From the NCBI GenBank assembly GCA_009841225.1, contig VXMF01000036.1, positions 133,825-197,824 on the forward strand: a stretch of 64,000 nucleotides of DNA, given 5' to 3'. A model generated the notes under the pieces. That model had not been told where the DNA came from, ran no database searches, and saw nothing but the letters and a program-made list of their open reading frames with translations. Numbering within the stretch: position 1 is the stretch's first letter; each line of letters starts with the position of its first letter. Shown in pieces: positions 9,097-19,974 of the stretch. This DNA comes from Terriglobia bacterium. Its GTDB lineage: Bacteria > Acidobacteriota > Terriglobia > Bryobacterales > UBA6623. The translations under genes and the position numbers were made by a program.

Positions 9097-12000
9097 CTAG
9101 CTGGCGTTGAACCAGAAACGTCGGCGCTGGAATGGATAGCTTGGTAGCGAGACCCGCGACCGTCTCTCTCCGGCGAACAGGCCGGCGAAATTGATCGAGA
9201 GACCTGACTCGTACGTCTGCGCGACTGCCTGTAAGAATCCGGTGGATTGGTCCGGCAGGCTTGACAGCACGCGGGGCGGACCGCCGCCTTCAGCTGAATC
9301 GGATGGCCAGCAGAGGGCTAGAGCCGGCCCTAGTTCGGGTTGTGCGCCAATCTCGATCACTAAGTCGGCCCCCAGTTCCTCAAGCGTCCTGGCTGTCCGT
9401 TCCAAGGGCAACTTCCGCTCCGGGCGCAGGCTCCAGTAGCCGGCGTCTTGGACCTCGCTTGATTCGATCATTCGCCCTGTAGCGCTACTGACTAGGGTGA
9501 TTTGGGCCGGGGCGAACGCGATATCCGCCAGCACTGCGTCTAAGCTGGCTGGCGGAGACTCGTCTGTGCTCGAGGCCACTGCCATCGCTGCTTGCCGTGC
9601 CGCTGCTAGGCGCAACCCCTCTTCGAGAGTCAAGATGCCTGCCGCATGTGCCGCAGCCATGTCTCCGGTGCCCACACCAAAGACTGCGCTCGGCTGAATC
9701 CCTACGCTGGCCCAAAGTGCTGTCAGAGCGCATTCCAATGCAAACGTGACCGGCTGCGTACGCGCGGGATCGTCCACAGCTCCAGACTTGCCGAACATTG
9801 CTTCCAGCAGGGACGCGCCATGGTCTGCCCGAAGTAGCTCGTCGCAGCGGTCCAGAACCGCCCGTGCGACTGGCTCGCGCTCGTATAGTTCCGCGCCCAT
9901 GTCAACCCAGTGGGTGCCCCCGCCTGGGTAGGCGAACACGACCCTCGTGGCTGTGGGAGGCCCGGGATCACCGTTCGACTCTGCGACGGCCTGCAGGCCG
10001 TCTCGCAGCGATGCAGAGCTGTCGAATAGCACCCCCGCGCGGTACGGGAAATGGCTCCGGCCCGCAGACGCGGTCCACGCCATGTCGGAGAGCAGTGGCT
10101 CTGCGGCGCTGATCGTTGTGGGAAGATCCGCCGTGTGCTCGTTCAGCCACGAAGCGTAAGACTTCGCCAACTCTCGAAGTGCAGTATCCGACTTGCCCGA
10201 CAGTGGTAGTAGCCGTGTCTGGCGCGGGCGCAGTTCCTGCGCTGCTGGCGATTCCGCAATCGAGTCCGGCAGCTCGACCCGGACCGGCTGCGGGAGACCT
10301 TCAGGGACTGGCCGCGCCTCGTCCGAGGCGCGGCCGCTGCCAGGCTCGCTGTACCCTTGCACGATCACGTGCGCATTGGTCCCCGAGATCGCGAACGCGC
10401 TGACTCCCGCGCGCGGCGGTCGATCGGCACTGATCGGCCAGTCCATCGCCTCGGACGCCACCCTGACGGGAAGTTCGGACCAGTCTACGTGCGGATTCGG
10501 ATTCTCGAAATGGAGGTGCCGCGGAATGATTCCCCGCTTCATCGCCAGCATCACCTTGATCAGGCCGGCGATTCCTGCAGCTGCCTCCAAATGCCCGATG
10601 TTCGTCTTTGCCGTGCCGAGCAGGAGCGGACGGTCCGTAGCTCGACCCGTGCCGTACACTGCCGCGACCGCTCGCACCTCAATTGGGTCGCCCAATTGGG
10701 ACCCCGTCCCGTGCGCCTCCACGTAATCCATGTCCGCCGGGGCAAGCCCGGCGCGGGAAAGCGCTTCCTGAAGCAACTGCTCCTGCGCGATACCGTTCGG
10801 CACGGTTAGCGCAGCGCTCGCCCCGTTCTGGTTGACTGCCGACCCGCGGATCACGCCCCAAATGCGGTCGCCATCTTCCTGCGCGTCCCTCAGCCGCTTC
10901 AGGACCACCATCCCGCAGCCCTCGCCGCGCACGAAGCCATCGGCGGACGCGTCGAACGTCCTGCAACGACCGGTCTTCGACAACATTCCGTATTCCGCCA
11001 TGAACTTAGCGACGGAGGGTGACAGGGCCGTCTGTACGCCTCCTGCCAAGGCTACGTGAACTTCACCCCGTTGCAAGGCGGCTACCGCTTGGTGAACCGC
11101 GACCAGCGAAGACGCACAAGTCGCGTCCACCGGCACGGCCGGGCCCATCAGGCCAAGCGTGTACGCGATCCGTCCCAGCGCGACGCTTGCGGCCGTGCCG
11201 AGATAGCTGTCATCTTGGCCGCTGGACGCGACCAAGTCGCGATACTCGCTGCCTCCGGTCAGGCCGGCATACACGCCGGCGCGGGATCCCCCGAGCGGAC
11301 CGGGGTCGATTCCCGCGTCCTCGAGCGCTCGCCAGCTCGTCTCTAGCAACATCCTTTGGCGCGGGTCCATCGTCCTTGCCTCGATCGGCTGGATGCCAAA
11401 GAACTTCGCGTCGAACCGGTCGAGCCCTTCAACGAACCCGCCCCGCCGCAGAGCGGCTGGCTCGGCTGCGGGGTCTCCCGCGACACCGCTCCAGGGTCCG
11501 GAATCCTGCCGGCCGTCTGTGACTGCGTCGGTGCCTGCCTCGAGCAAGTGCCAGTAAGCGTCGAGATCCGGCGCACCGGGGAACTGGCACGCCATGCCCA
11601 CGATCGCGATTTGACCGCCCTCGCCAGGCACTGCCGGCTGCCGCGCCGCTTCCGGCTCGACCGGCGCCTGCGGGACGGGCGCGGCCCCCACACCGGCTAG
11701 CTCCTCCGCCAGATGGCCGGCGAGCGCGGCGACGCTGGGGTAGTCGAACACGACCGTATTCGAGGCCACGTACGCGTCAGCCAAGGCGCGGTTCAGCCGA
11801 TTCCTAAGCTCCACGGCCATGAGCGAGTCCATTCCCAGGTCGAAAAACCCTACCGTGGGCGACGGCGCATTCGGCAATCGCAGTACCGCCTGCAACTCCT
11901 GCTGAACGAACGACGACAGCAAGCCCTCGCGTTCGCCTGCAGGCGTGGCCTGCAGCCGGGAGATCAGGTCGTCTGCCAATGCCGGCGAATCCTCCTGGGC

Positions 12001-15000
12001 TTCGTCGGTCGCGGCGAGCAGTTCCCCTAGCAGGGGAGGACGGTCCTCGACAGCCTCTTGGAAGACCTCCCAGTCCATCGACATCACGACGGAATTCGTA
12101 ACGTCTTGGCGCACCAGCCCTTCCATCGCCCGAATGCCCTGTTGTGGCGTGAACCAGCGACCGCCGAGCGCCGCCCGCTGCCTCTCGATCCGCTCCTTTT
12201 GTTCCGCCGCTTCCCCGATGTCCGACCACGCCCCCCAGGCAATCGCTTGGCCCGGAAGCCCCAGCGCGCGACGATGGGCAGCCAGCTGATCTAGGAATGC
12301 ATTGGCCGTGGCATGGTTCGCCTGGCCCGGATTGCCCATGACTCCGACTCGGCTCGAGAAGAGGATAAAGAGATCGAGATCGCGGCTGGCCGTCGCGCGG
12401 TGCAGGTGCCACGCGCCCAGCACTTTGGGCCACAGCACCTGCTCGAACCGCTCCCAGCTTTGGTTTCCGAGCGCACCGTCCGCGAGCACTCCCACGCTGT
12501 GAATCAGGCCGCCGAGCGGCGGCAGTTCCCGATCCATCCTCGCGAGCATTTCATCTACCGCCACGGTGTCCGATACATCCGCAAGCTCAACCCGCACGTT
12601 GACCCCGCGCGCCCGCAGCGCTGTAATCTCTGCCTCGGCCTCGGGGTCTGGCGGCCGCCGTCCGTTCAGCACAATCGTCCCCGCTCCCCGGTCGGCCAGC
12701 CACCCGGCCACGGCGCATCCAATCCCGCCGAGGCCGCCAGTCACCAGATACGTCCTCTCCGGCCGCAATCGCCCGCCCGCGAGAGGGGGCGTCGTTACGA
12801 CGATCTTGCCGAGATGACGGGCTGAGCGCATGAACCTCAGGGCCGCTCCTGCTTCGGCCAGTGGCCACCTGCTATGGATCAGCGGCTCTAGCTGTCCCGC
12901 CGAAAGGCGCTGCACAATGTCCCGCAGGACTCGTCCCACCCAAGCCGGTTCCGTTTTCTTCAGAACATCCAGTTCCAAGATGGCGTAGCCCACGTCGGGC
13001 CGCACCGAGGCCATCTCGTCCTCGCTGAGGATGTCCCGTCTCGCGAGTTCGACGAATCGCCCGCCATGTCTCAGGCAGGACAGGCTGGCATCGATAAATC
13101 CTTCTCCGGTCAGGCTGTTGAGGACTATGTCGACCCCCGCACCGCCCGTGGCCTCGAGGATCGCTTGGCCGAACTCAGTCGTGCGGCTGTCGAACACGTG
13201 CGACACTCCCAGCGATCGGAGATACCCCTGCTTTGGCGCGCTCGCGGTCGTGAACACTTCCGCACCCGCGGCTTGGGCCAGCTGAATGGCCGCCAGTCCC
13301 ACTCCGCCCGCACCGGCGTGAATCAGCACCCGCTCGCCCGCCTCCAGCCCAGAGTATTCGTACGAAAGCGCGGCTGAGACAAAGGCGCTCGGCACTGTGG
13401 CGAGGTCCGTCACGGAGACCCCGGGCGGCGCGGGCGCCACCAGTTCCTTGTGCGTGACCATTTGCGCCGCGAATGCGCCAAACCCTAGGCCGACGACGTG
13501 GTCTCCGACCGAGACGCTTGACACTTCGGACCCCACATCGACGATGTGGCCACACATCTCCCTGCCAAGGTTTCCTTCTTCAATGAAGCCAAGAGAGCGG
13601 AAAACATCCCAGAAGTTGAGACCGGAAGCCTCTACGGCGACGCGGACTTCGTGCGGTTCCAAGGAACGCTCCGCCAGCGGGCTGACGCACGGCCTTTCGA
13701 ACACGCCGGCCGGGTCCGGAGCCAATACCCACGCAGAATCGTCTGGCAAGGTCAGCCTCTGCGCGCCATCCTCCATTCGAACCAGACGGGCCACTTGGCG
13801 GCTTCCGAAACGGTGCGCGATGTGATTCTCGCTGTCGGGCCACAACAGCTCATTGGCAAGCTCGGGCGGCAGTGCCGACCCTGAGGGATCCAGGTCGACC
13901 ATTCTCGGCTGCAAGTGCGGCAGTTCGCGGGCTAGTGCCTTTCCGAAGCCCCACAGAGTCGCGCCCAGAAGCTGCCCACCCCGCTCCCGCTCCAGCACCT
14001 GTGCTCCGCGCGTGAGGAACCAAGTGCCTTTCTCGGGCGTCGCGTCGGCGTCCAGCAGTCCCTGCGACAGCGCCAGTGCGCTCGCCACCACCCGTCTTGT
14101 GTCCTCTGCAATCTCGGCCGTCGATGCATCCTCCCCGTGGCCGTCCAGCGCCCCGACGTGCACGACGCCGGCCAGCGGTATTTCCCCAGGCAGGCTCTCG
14201 AACAGCGACTGCCACGACTCGCGCCGCTCGGTTTCGACGGTCTTGTGAACCGCGGCGGAACCTTCCTGGCCCGAATCCCGGGTCTGTTCCCCAGCCGGCT
14301 GCGCCAACACGACGGTCTGGTTGTGCGCAGCCAAGATCCCCGCGAGTTCCTCGGATGCGCCGCCGCTGCTTGCCGCCAGAACCCAGAGGCCGGGACGCTC
14401 GGTCACCTCAGCGGGGCCTTGCGCGACGATCACCCCTTTGTCCGGGAATGCGGCCGGGTCGGACTCATCCAATCCCAGGACTTCAGCTTCCCTGAAACCG
14501 GCATCAGAGAGAGCGCGCCGCCATACCGCGGGGCTGGCCAAGGCGTGGTGCGGACGGTAGTCATCCGCAAAACGCCACCAGCCGTCCAATTGCCCAAAGG
14601 TCAGGTCCATCCAGCCCTGGCCGCTCAGGTTCTCAAGCGCAACCAGATGCCCGGATGGCGCAAGGAGCTCGCGACAGTGAGCCAGCGTCTCCTGCAAGTA
14701 CCGCGTGGCGTGCAGCACATTCGAAGCAATCAGTAAGTCGTAACCGTGGGGCCGAAAGCCCTGCTCGACGGGGTTCCTCTCGATGTCCAGCGCAAGGTAT
14801 TCTATCGACGCTTCGGCGCCTCCGAAGCGTGCCTCCGCTTCCGCGAAGAAGCCCGCCGAGATGTCCGTGTACACGTAATCGAACTGCTCGGGCGGGAGTT
14901 CTGGAAGGATCGCGGCGGTTGCCGATCCCGTGCCGGCCCCGACTTCGAGCACCTTCAGGCGTCGTCCTTCGGGCAGCCCGGCCACTAGGGCTTGAACGGT

Positions 15001-18000
15001 CTCTCGAAGAATCCGGTTCGCCGCGCGCGCAACGGGCGCCTTCAGGTAGAGATCGCCCGGTGTGGGATCCCCGCTGCTGAAGAGCAATGTCAGCGCGTCC
15101 GCGCGACCGCGAAGCACTTCGGCCAGTTCGCCGCCACAGCGCCGAAACAGCCCGACTTCGGTTGCGCCGTGGGGATACAGCTCGAGCATCCGATCGGCGA
15201 ATTCCTCTAGGTCGCCCGGCATTTCATCCGGCAACGGATCATCCGAACCTACCCTTACGCAGAAGCCGCTGTCCGCTTCCTCCAGCACGCCGGACTTGGC
15301 CAGCATTTCGAGCATGCGGCGGAAGACCCGCTTGTGATCCGCGATGACATTCAGCCGCTCTCGCAGCTCATCGGCGTCCACGACATCGCCTGTCTTGCGT
15401 TCCCAGCCGAGCTTGTCCAGCGTTACCAGCGCGCGGGAGCGCGACCATCGCTCTAGGTCAGCCAGCAGGGCGCTCCTTTCTGTCGGTGCCACTCCTTCTT
15501 GGGATAGATAGTCGGAGAGCAAGCCCGAGCGGGACGCGACAGCTGCGGGCGAGGGCAGGAAGTCCGCGGGGCTGATTCCAGGTTCAAGTGCGCTCTCACG
15601 CCAAGCCACCTCGTAGAGCAGGTCGTTCACCCCTTCCACTGCCGACAGCAGCGCGGCCCGCGTCGCTCGCTTGACCGTATACCCGCTCAACCCGCCGAGC
15701 GGAACCCCTTCGGGGTCGTAGATACGCACTTCGCCGGTCAAGACCTCCGGCAGCTCGCCGGATGCCGCTTCGGCAGCCCGGGGAGTCTCGCTCATGCGCA
15801 CATGGCAGACCACCCGGTCCGGAAGTGGCCCCGTCAGCCACAGGCGCTCCCAGCCGAACGGAAGGTATGTAATTCCAGCTTCGACGGCGCCCGGATTGCG
15901 GGCCGCAGCGACGACCTGAAAGCACCCGTCCAGCACGAGCGGGTGAACGTCAAGTCCGTTGCGGCCGAGCGTCTCGGGGAACGACACTTCGCCCAACGCC
16001 TCGCCCGGCCCGGACCAAAGCCGGCTTAGCGTCCGGAAGCTCGGGCCAAGATCGATCCCGGTGCCAGCCCGTGCGCGATAGTAAGACGACACGTCAACGG
16101 GCGAGAGACTCTCCTTCAGGCTCTCCAATCCGATGCTCGCAGCGAGGTCTGGCACCGGAGCTTGCGGCGACACGCGACCCTCCACGTGGACGGTCCAGCC
16201 CCCGTCACTTCCCCTGCTGAAGATCTGCACGTTCCGGGAGTCTGCTCGCTCGGAAGAATCGAGCACGACCTGCACCGTCCGGCCCGCATCTTCGCCGCCG
16301 TCCTGGGAGTCGCTCTTCGGGAAGACCAGCGCGTTGTGGAGCTGCAGGTCTTCCACCATGGCGGTATCGGCCCCCTCGGCAAGCGAAGCCGCCGCCGCCA
16401 TGGCACCGTAGAGCGCGCCCGGAGCGATTACCCGGCCAAACACTTGGTGGTCGCTCAACCACTCCGGATCAGACGGGAACACTTCGGTCTCGAACGTCAA
16501 CGTCCCGCTAGCGGCTTCGTGGCGGACGCCAAGCAGGGGATGACCTGCGGCGGCGCGCCTCCGCTTCGCCGGTTCGAGCCAATAGCGCTCGCGCTGGAAC
16601 GGATAGCTCGGCAGGGAGATCCGGCGCCGCGCTTCCCCGGCGAACAGCCCCGCGAAACGGACCGGCAGCCGCGCCTGGTACGCTTCTGCGACCGCCTGTG
16701 AAAGATCGACGCCCCCGTCCGCTGCCGACGGGCTGCCCGTGGGCGGACGAAGGCTTGCCAGTGCCGTTGGTGCCGGTATCTCCGCAGAGTCTGGCCAAGC
16801 CGAGGCCAGCAGTCCTGCCAGCACGGGGCGCGGGCCGATCTCCACTACCAAGTCGACGCCGAGTTCCGCCAGCGTCTTGACGCCGCGGGCAAATGCCACC
16901 GGCTCGCGGGCATGCCGCCGCCAGTAGCTTCCGTCCATCGCGTCGTCAGGTGCTACTGCGCGGCCCGTGAGGTTGCTGACCACGGCAAGGGAGGGTGGCG
17001 TGACTTCGATGCCAGCAAAGCAAGCCTCCAAGTCGCCCAGTGCCGGCTCTACAAGGGCGCTGTGGAACGCCCGCGTCGTATTCAGGCGCCTCACGCGAAC
17101 TCCGCTCGATTCGAAATGCTTCAGAGCGCCGTCGATTCTTGCCACCGGACCGCTCAGCACTTGGTGGGTGCCGTTGTCCGCCGAAATACTCAGTCCAAGG
17201 CCGGCCGACGATGCGTTCAGTGCTTCGACTGCCTTCGCCACCGTTGTCGGCGGTGCGAAGACCGCCGCCATGGCGCCCGGTTCGGTCTCCGCTAGCAGGG
17301 TGCCACGCGAAATGGCAAACCGCATGCCGTCCTCGAGGCTGAACACGCCGGCAGCCTGCGCCGCAGCCAACTCCCCGACACTGTGGCCCAGCACAACGTT
17401 GGGGCGAACGCCAACACTCGACCAGAGCGCCGTAAGCGCGCACTCTAACGCGTAGAGAGCGGGCTGTTCCCATTCGGTATGTCCCAGATTGCAATCGCTA
17501 GGCCCGAACATCACCTCCAGCAACGAGGTGCCCGTTGCTGCTCGGAACACTTCCTCGCATCGGTCCAGCACGGCCCGTGCGATCGGTTCGCAGCGATATA
17601 GCGCGCTTCCCATGCCGACCCACTGGCTTCCCTGTCCGGTATAGGCGAATGCGACCGTTGTCGGCGTACGTGGGCTTCCGCCAGCACCTTCAGCGGCCAG
17701 CGCCGCGAGCCCTTCCCGCAACGCCCCGACATCGCGGAAGACGATGCCGGCGCGTAGGTCGAAATGGCTTCTCCCTACGCCCGCCGTCCACGCCATGTCC
17801 GACAGCAACGGGTCTGCGGCGGCGCTCGCCGAGGCTAGCTCGGCCGCATGCCCTTCGAGCCAGGACAGATAGCGCTGCGCGAGTTCCCGGAGCGCGACCT
17901 CGGATTTTCCGGAGAGCGGAAGCAGGCGGGTCTCGCGCCGCTCGAGGCCTTGTTCCGGTAGCGCCAGATCCGCCACGCCCGCCGGAAGCGGCACCGACAC

Positions 18001-19419
18001 CTCACAAGCTGCGCCAGCGACCTCACTCCGGCCGTATGACCCCTCGTCCGGGGCACAATATTCTTCCACCACCAGGTGGACGTTCGTCCCAGAAATTCCG
18101 AAGGAGTTCACGCCTGCCCTTCGTGGTCGGCCTCGCTCCGGCAGGTCCATCATGGCGGAGGTGACGTGCAAGGGCATCCGATCCCAGTCGACGGCCGGGG
18201 TGGGGGTTTGGAAATGCAAATGCTTCGGAATCACCCCGCGCTGCATGACGAGCGCCGCCTTGATCAGGCCGGCGATCCCGGCGGCCGACTCCAAATGGCC
18301 GACATTGGTCTTGATGGAACCGACCAGTAGCGGTCGGTCGGCGCGGCGTTCCCTGCCGTAGACGGCGGACACCGCGTCGAGTTCGATCGGATCGCCCACG
18401 GCCGTTCCAGTGCCGTGAGCCTCTAGGTAGTCCACTTCCGACGGAGCGATTCCTGCCTGTGAGAGCGCTGCTTCGATTACCTTTTCCAGTGCTGGCGTGT
18501 GCGGAACCGTCAATCCGACGCTGGCCCCGCCGTGATTCACCGCCGAGCCTGTGATGACCCCCCAAATCCGATCGCCGTCCGCCTCGGCCTCGCTCAGCCG
18601 CTTGAGAACAACCACCCCGCAACCCTCGCCTCGCACGTAGCCGTTGGCGGACGCGTCGAACGCCTTGCACTGCCCGTCCGGAGACAGCATCATCGAATCC
18701 GCGCGGAGTTCGAATATGCGGCCGTTCAGGATGGCCTGCACTCCGCCCGCAATCGCCAAGTCTGCCCGGCGCTGCTGCAGGTCTGCCACGGCGTCATGTA
18801 CCGACACCAACGACGACGCGCAAGCGGCGTCCACAGCCTTGGCAGGCCCCATCAGGCCCAGTACGAAGGAGACGCGTCCGGCGGTGCCGTTCAGGTTGGT
18901 GCCGCTCAAGGCGTAGAGGCATGAAGCGGCCTCGGCAGGCTTGCTGGACTCCACGACCAGCATCCGGTATTCGTCATTGCTGATCCCGGTGTAGACGCCG
19001 GTGCGGCTGCCCTTCAGCTGGTCGGGATCGATTCCGGCGTCCTCGAGGGCCTCCCATGTGGTTTCAAGCATCATCCGCTGCTGCGGATCCAGCATCTCGG
19101 CCTCGACCGGCGAAATTCTAAAGAACCGTGCGTCGAACTGCTCGATCCCATCGACGTAGGCGCAGAAACGGCACGCGCCGCCTAGATCCGAGGAGTTCGA
19201 GAAGAGCTCGTCAACTCTGCTGACGCCCGAGCCCGGCGTGGCCTCGATCACAGCGTTCCCGCCGGCCTCTAGCAGATGCCAGAGGGCGGGAATGTCGGAT
19301 GCTCCGGGAAACCGGCACGCCATGCCGACGATCGCGATCGGTTCGCCGGACGGGGCCTCCTGTTTCGACGGATCCGGACTGGCGGGCACAGCGTTCCCTC
19401 CTTCAGACAGATCTGGCAA
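9097..19419 (-). CDS. Type I PKS / FAS-like multienzyme: KS-AT-DH-cMT-ER-KR-ACP-KS-AT-like(degenerate)
   Basis: 3440 aa. KS1 VDAACASSL/HGTGTAVGDP/KTNVGHLE; AT1 GHSVGE + RAFHS; DH HQVFGRVIAP; cMT VLEVGAGTGSATA; ER HAGAGGVGLAAIQLA; KR VTGGLGGIG; ACP LGMDSLMAVEL; KS2 VDATCASSL/HGTGSQLGDP/KTNIGHLE; terminal AT-like with GVGTGD. Apparent start is TTG. Confidence 0.95.
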   Translation of the reverse strand: MPDLSEGGNAVPASPDPSKQEAPSGEPIAIVGMACRFPGASDIPALWHLLEAGGNAVIEATPGSGVSRVDELFSNSSDLGGACRFCAYVDGIEQFDARFFRISPVEAEMLDPQQRMMLETTWEALEDAGIDPDQLKGSRTGVYTGISNDEYRMLVVESSKPAEAASCLYALSGTNLNGTAGRVSFVLGLMGPAKAVDAACASSLVSVHDAVADLQQRRADLAIAGGVQAILNGRIFELRADSMMLSPDGQCKAFDASANGYVRGEGCGVVVLKRLSEAEADGDRIWGVITGSAVNHGGASVGLTVPHTPALEKVIEAALSQAGIAPSEVDYLEAHGTGTAVGDPIELDAVSAVYGRERRADRPLLVGSIKTNVGHLESAAGIAGLIKAALVMQRGVIPKHLHFQTPTPAVDWDRMPLHVTSAMMDLPERGRPRRAGVNSFGISGTNVHLVVEEYCAPDEGSYGRSEVAGAACEVSVPLPAGVADLALPEQGLERRETRLLPLSGKSEVALRELAQRYLSWLEGHAAELASASAAADPLLSDMAWTAGVGRSHFDLRAGIVFRDVGALREGLAALAAEGAGGSPRTPTTVAFAYTGQGSQWVGMGSALYRCEPIARAVLDRCEEVFRAATGTSLLEVMFGPSDCNLGHTEWEQPALYALECALTALWSSVGVRPNVVLGHSVGELAAAQAAGVFSLEDGMRFAISRGTLLAETEPGAMAAVFAPPTTVAKAVEALNASSAGLGLSISADNGTHQVLSGPVARIDGALKHFESSGVRVRRLNTTRAFHSALVEPALGDLEACFAGIEVTPPSLAVVSNLTGRAVAPDDAMDGSYWRRHAREPVAFARGVKTLAELGVDLVVEIGPRPVLAGLLASAWPDSAEIPAPTALASLRPPTGSPSAADGGVDLSQAVAEAYQARLPVRFAGLFAGEARRRISLPSYPFQRERYWLEPAKRRRAAAGHPLLGVRHEAASGTLTFETEVFPSDPEWLSDHQVFGRVIAPGALYGAMAAAASLAEGADTAMVEDLQLHNALVFPKSDSQDGGEDAGRTVQVVLDSSERADSRNVQIFSRGSDGGWTVHVEGRVSPQAPVPDLAASIGLESLKESLSPVDVSSYYRARAGTGIDLGPSFRTLSRLWSGPGEALGEVSFPETLGRNGLDVHPLVLDGCFQVVAAARNPGAVEAGITYLPFGWERLWLTGPLPDRVVCHVRMSETPRAAEAASGELPEVLTGEVRIYDPEGVPLGGLSGYTVKRATRAALLSAVEGVNDLLYEVAWRESALEPGISPADFLPSPAAVASRSGLLSDYLSQEGVAPTERSALLADLERWSRSRALVTLDKLGWERKTGDVVDADELRERLNVIADHKRVFRRMLEMLAKSGVLEEADSGFCVRVGSDDPLPDEMPGDLEEFADRMLELYPHGATEVGLFRRCGGELAEVLRGRADALTLLFSSGDPTPGDLYLKAPVARAANRILRETVQALVAGLPEGRRLKVLEVGAGTGSATAAILPELPPEQFDYVYTDISAGFFAEAEARFGGAEASIEYLALDIERNPVEQGFRPHGYDLLIASNVLHATRYLQETLAHCRELLAPSGHLVALENLSGQGWMDLTFGQLDGWWRFADDYRPHHALASPAVWRRALSDAGFREAEVLGLDESDPAAFPDKGVIVAQGPAEVTERPGLWVLAASSGGASEELAGILAAHNQTVVLAQPAGEQTRDSGQEGSAAVHKTVETERRESWQSLFESLPGEIPLAGVVHVGALDGHGEDASTAEIAEDTRRVVASALALSQGLLDADATPEKGTWFLTRGAQVLERERGGQLLGATLWGFGKALARELPHLQPRMVDLDPSGSALPPELANELLWPDSENHIAHRFGSRQVARLVRMEDGAQRLTLPDDSAWVLAPDPAGVFERPCVSPLAERSLEPHEVRVAVEASGLNFWDVFRSLGFIEEGNLGREMCGHIVDVGSEVSSVSVGDHVVGLGFGAFAAQMVTHKELVAPAPPGVSVTDLATVPSAFVSAALSYEYSGLEAGERVLIHAGAGGVGLAAIQLAQAAGAEVFTTASAPKQGYLRSLGVSHVFDSRTTEFGQAILEATGGAGVDIVLNSLTGEGFIDASLSCLRHGGRFVELARRDILSEDEMASVRPDVGYAILELDVLKKTEPAWVGRVLRDIVQRLSAGQLEPLIHSRWPLAEAGAALRFMRSARHLGKIVVTTPPLAGGRLRPERTYLVTGGLGGIGCAVAGWLADRGAGTIVLNGRRPPDPEAEAEITALRARGVNVRVELADVSDTVAVDEMLARMDRELPPLGGLIHSVGVLADGALGNQSWERFEQVLWPKVLGAWHLHRATASRDLDLFILFSSRVGVMGNPGQANHATANAFLDQLAAHRRALGLPGQAIAWGAWSDIGEAAEQKERIERQRAALGGRWFTPQQGIRAMEGLVRQDVTNSVVMSMDWEVFQEAVEDRPPLLGELLAATDEAQEDSPALADDLISRLQATPAGEREGLLSSFVQQELQAVLRLPNAPSPTVGFFDLGMDSLMAVELRNRLNRALADAYVASNTVVFDYPSVAALAGHLAEELAGVGAAPVPQAPVEPEAARQPAVPGEGGQIAIVGMACQFPGAPDLDAYWHLLEAGTDAVTDGRQDSGPWSGVAGDPAAEPAALRRGGFVEGLDRFDAKFFGIQPIEARTMDPRQRMLLETSWRALEDAGIDPGPLGGSRAGVYAGLTGGSEYRDLVASSGQDDSYLGTAASVALGRIAYTLGLMGPAVPVDATCASSLVAVHQAVAALQRGEVHVALAGGVQTALSPSVAKFMAEYGMLSKTGRCRTFDASADGFVRGEGCGMVVLKRLRDAQEDGDRIWGVIRGSAVNQNGASAALTVPNGIAQEQLLQEALSRAGLAPADMDYVEAHGTGSQLGDPIEVRAVAAVYGTGRATDRPLLLGTAKTNIGHLEAAAGIAGLIKVMLAMKRGIIPRHLHFENPNPHVDWSELPVRVASEAMDWPISADRPPRAGVSAFAISGTNAHVIVQGYSEPGSGRASDEARPVPEGLPQPVRVELPDSIAESPAAQELRPRQTRLLPLSGKSDTALRELAKSYASWLNEHTADLPTTISAAEPLLSDMAWTASAGRSHFPYRAGVLFDSSASLRDGLQAVAESNGDPGPPTATRVVFAYPGGGTHWVDMGAELYEREPVARAVLDRCDELLRADHGASLLEAMFGKSGAVDDPARTQPVTFALECALTALWASVGIQPSAVFGVGTGDMAAAHAAGILTLEEGLRLAAARQAAMAVASSTDESPPASLDAVLADIAFAPAQITLVSSATGRMIESSEVQDAGYWSLRPERKLPLERTARTLEELGADLVIEIGAQPELGPALALCWPSDSAEGGGPPRVLSSLPDQSTGFLQAVAQTYESGLSINFAGLFAGERRSRVSLPSYPFQRRRFWFNAS

Positions 19420-19974
19420 ATGCGTTACCTTTCAGCCGAATCGCGCTCAACAAACAGGTGCTCATACCGAGCCCGATTCTTGGCGAGGCTGCGCTCGTGC
19501 CGATAGGACGGGCGGTTGATCTCGCCAAGGATCTTGATCAATCGTAAAGCTTAGCGGAATTGGAGGCGTCCAACCCTCCCAATCGTAAGACAGGTTGACG
19601 CTCTGGTTGATGGCCCGCTCCGGGCTGGGTCGGCTCCTAGCGCTTCGGCAACTGCTCGTCTGAAGCTGGCTCCGACCAAGTCCGATCGTCTGCCGCCGAT
19701 CGAGAAGACGCCGACGTTGCCACCAGCCTTGCGGCCGCGTCCACGAGCAATCCGCAGACAACAGTCGTGGCGGCGGTCAGAAGGACGATCAAGAAGTCTT
19801 CGGGAAGCGGTTTCCTCCTGCTCTTGAAATACCGATAATCATGCGCCGAGAAGCGTGACCTCTAATCCACGGCCGGTATCAGGCAGGCGAGACTCGGGCA
19901 TAAAGGAATCGCATCGTTTGTTGGTTCTGCCCGTTGCCCAAATCGTGCATCCGTGGTAGCGTCGAACCGTCATC

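Noticed and set aside
19420-19974. Possible small membrane peptide on the minus strand near 19640-19850
   Set aside because: Contains a short hydrophobic stretch but no start codon in frame after the upstream stop.
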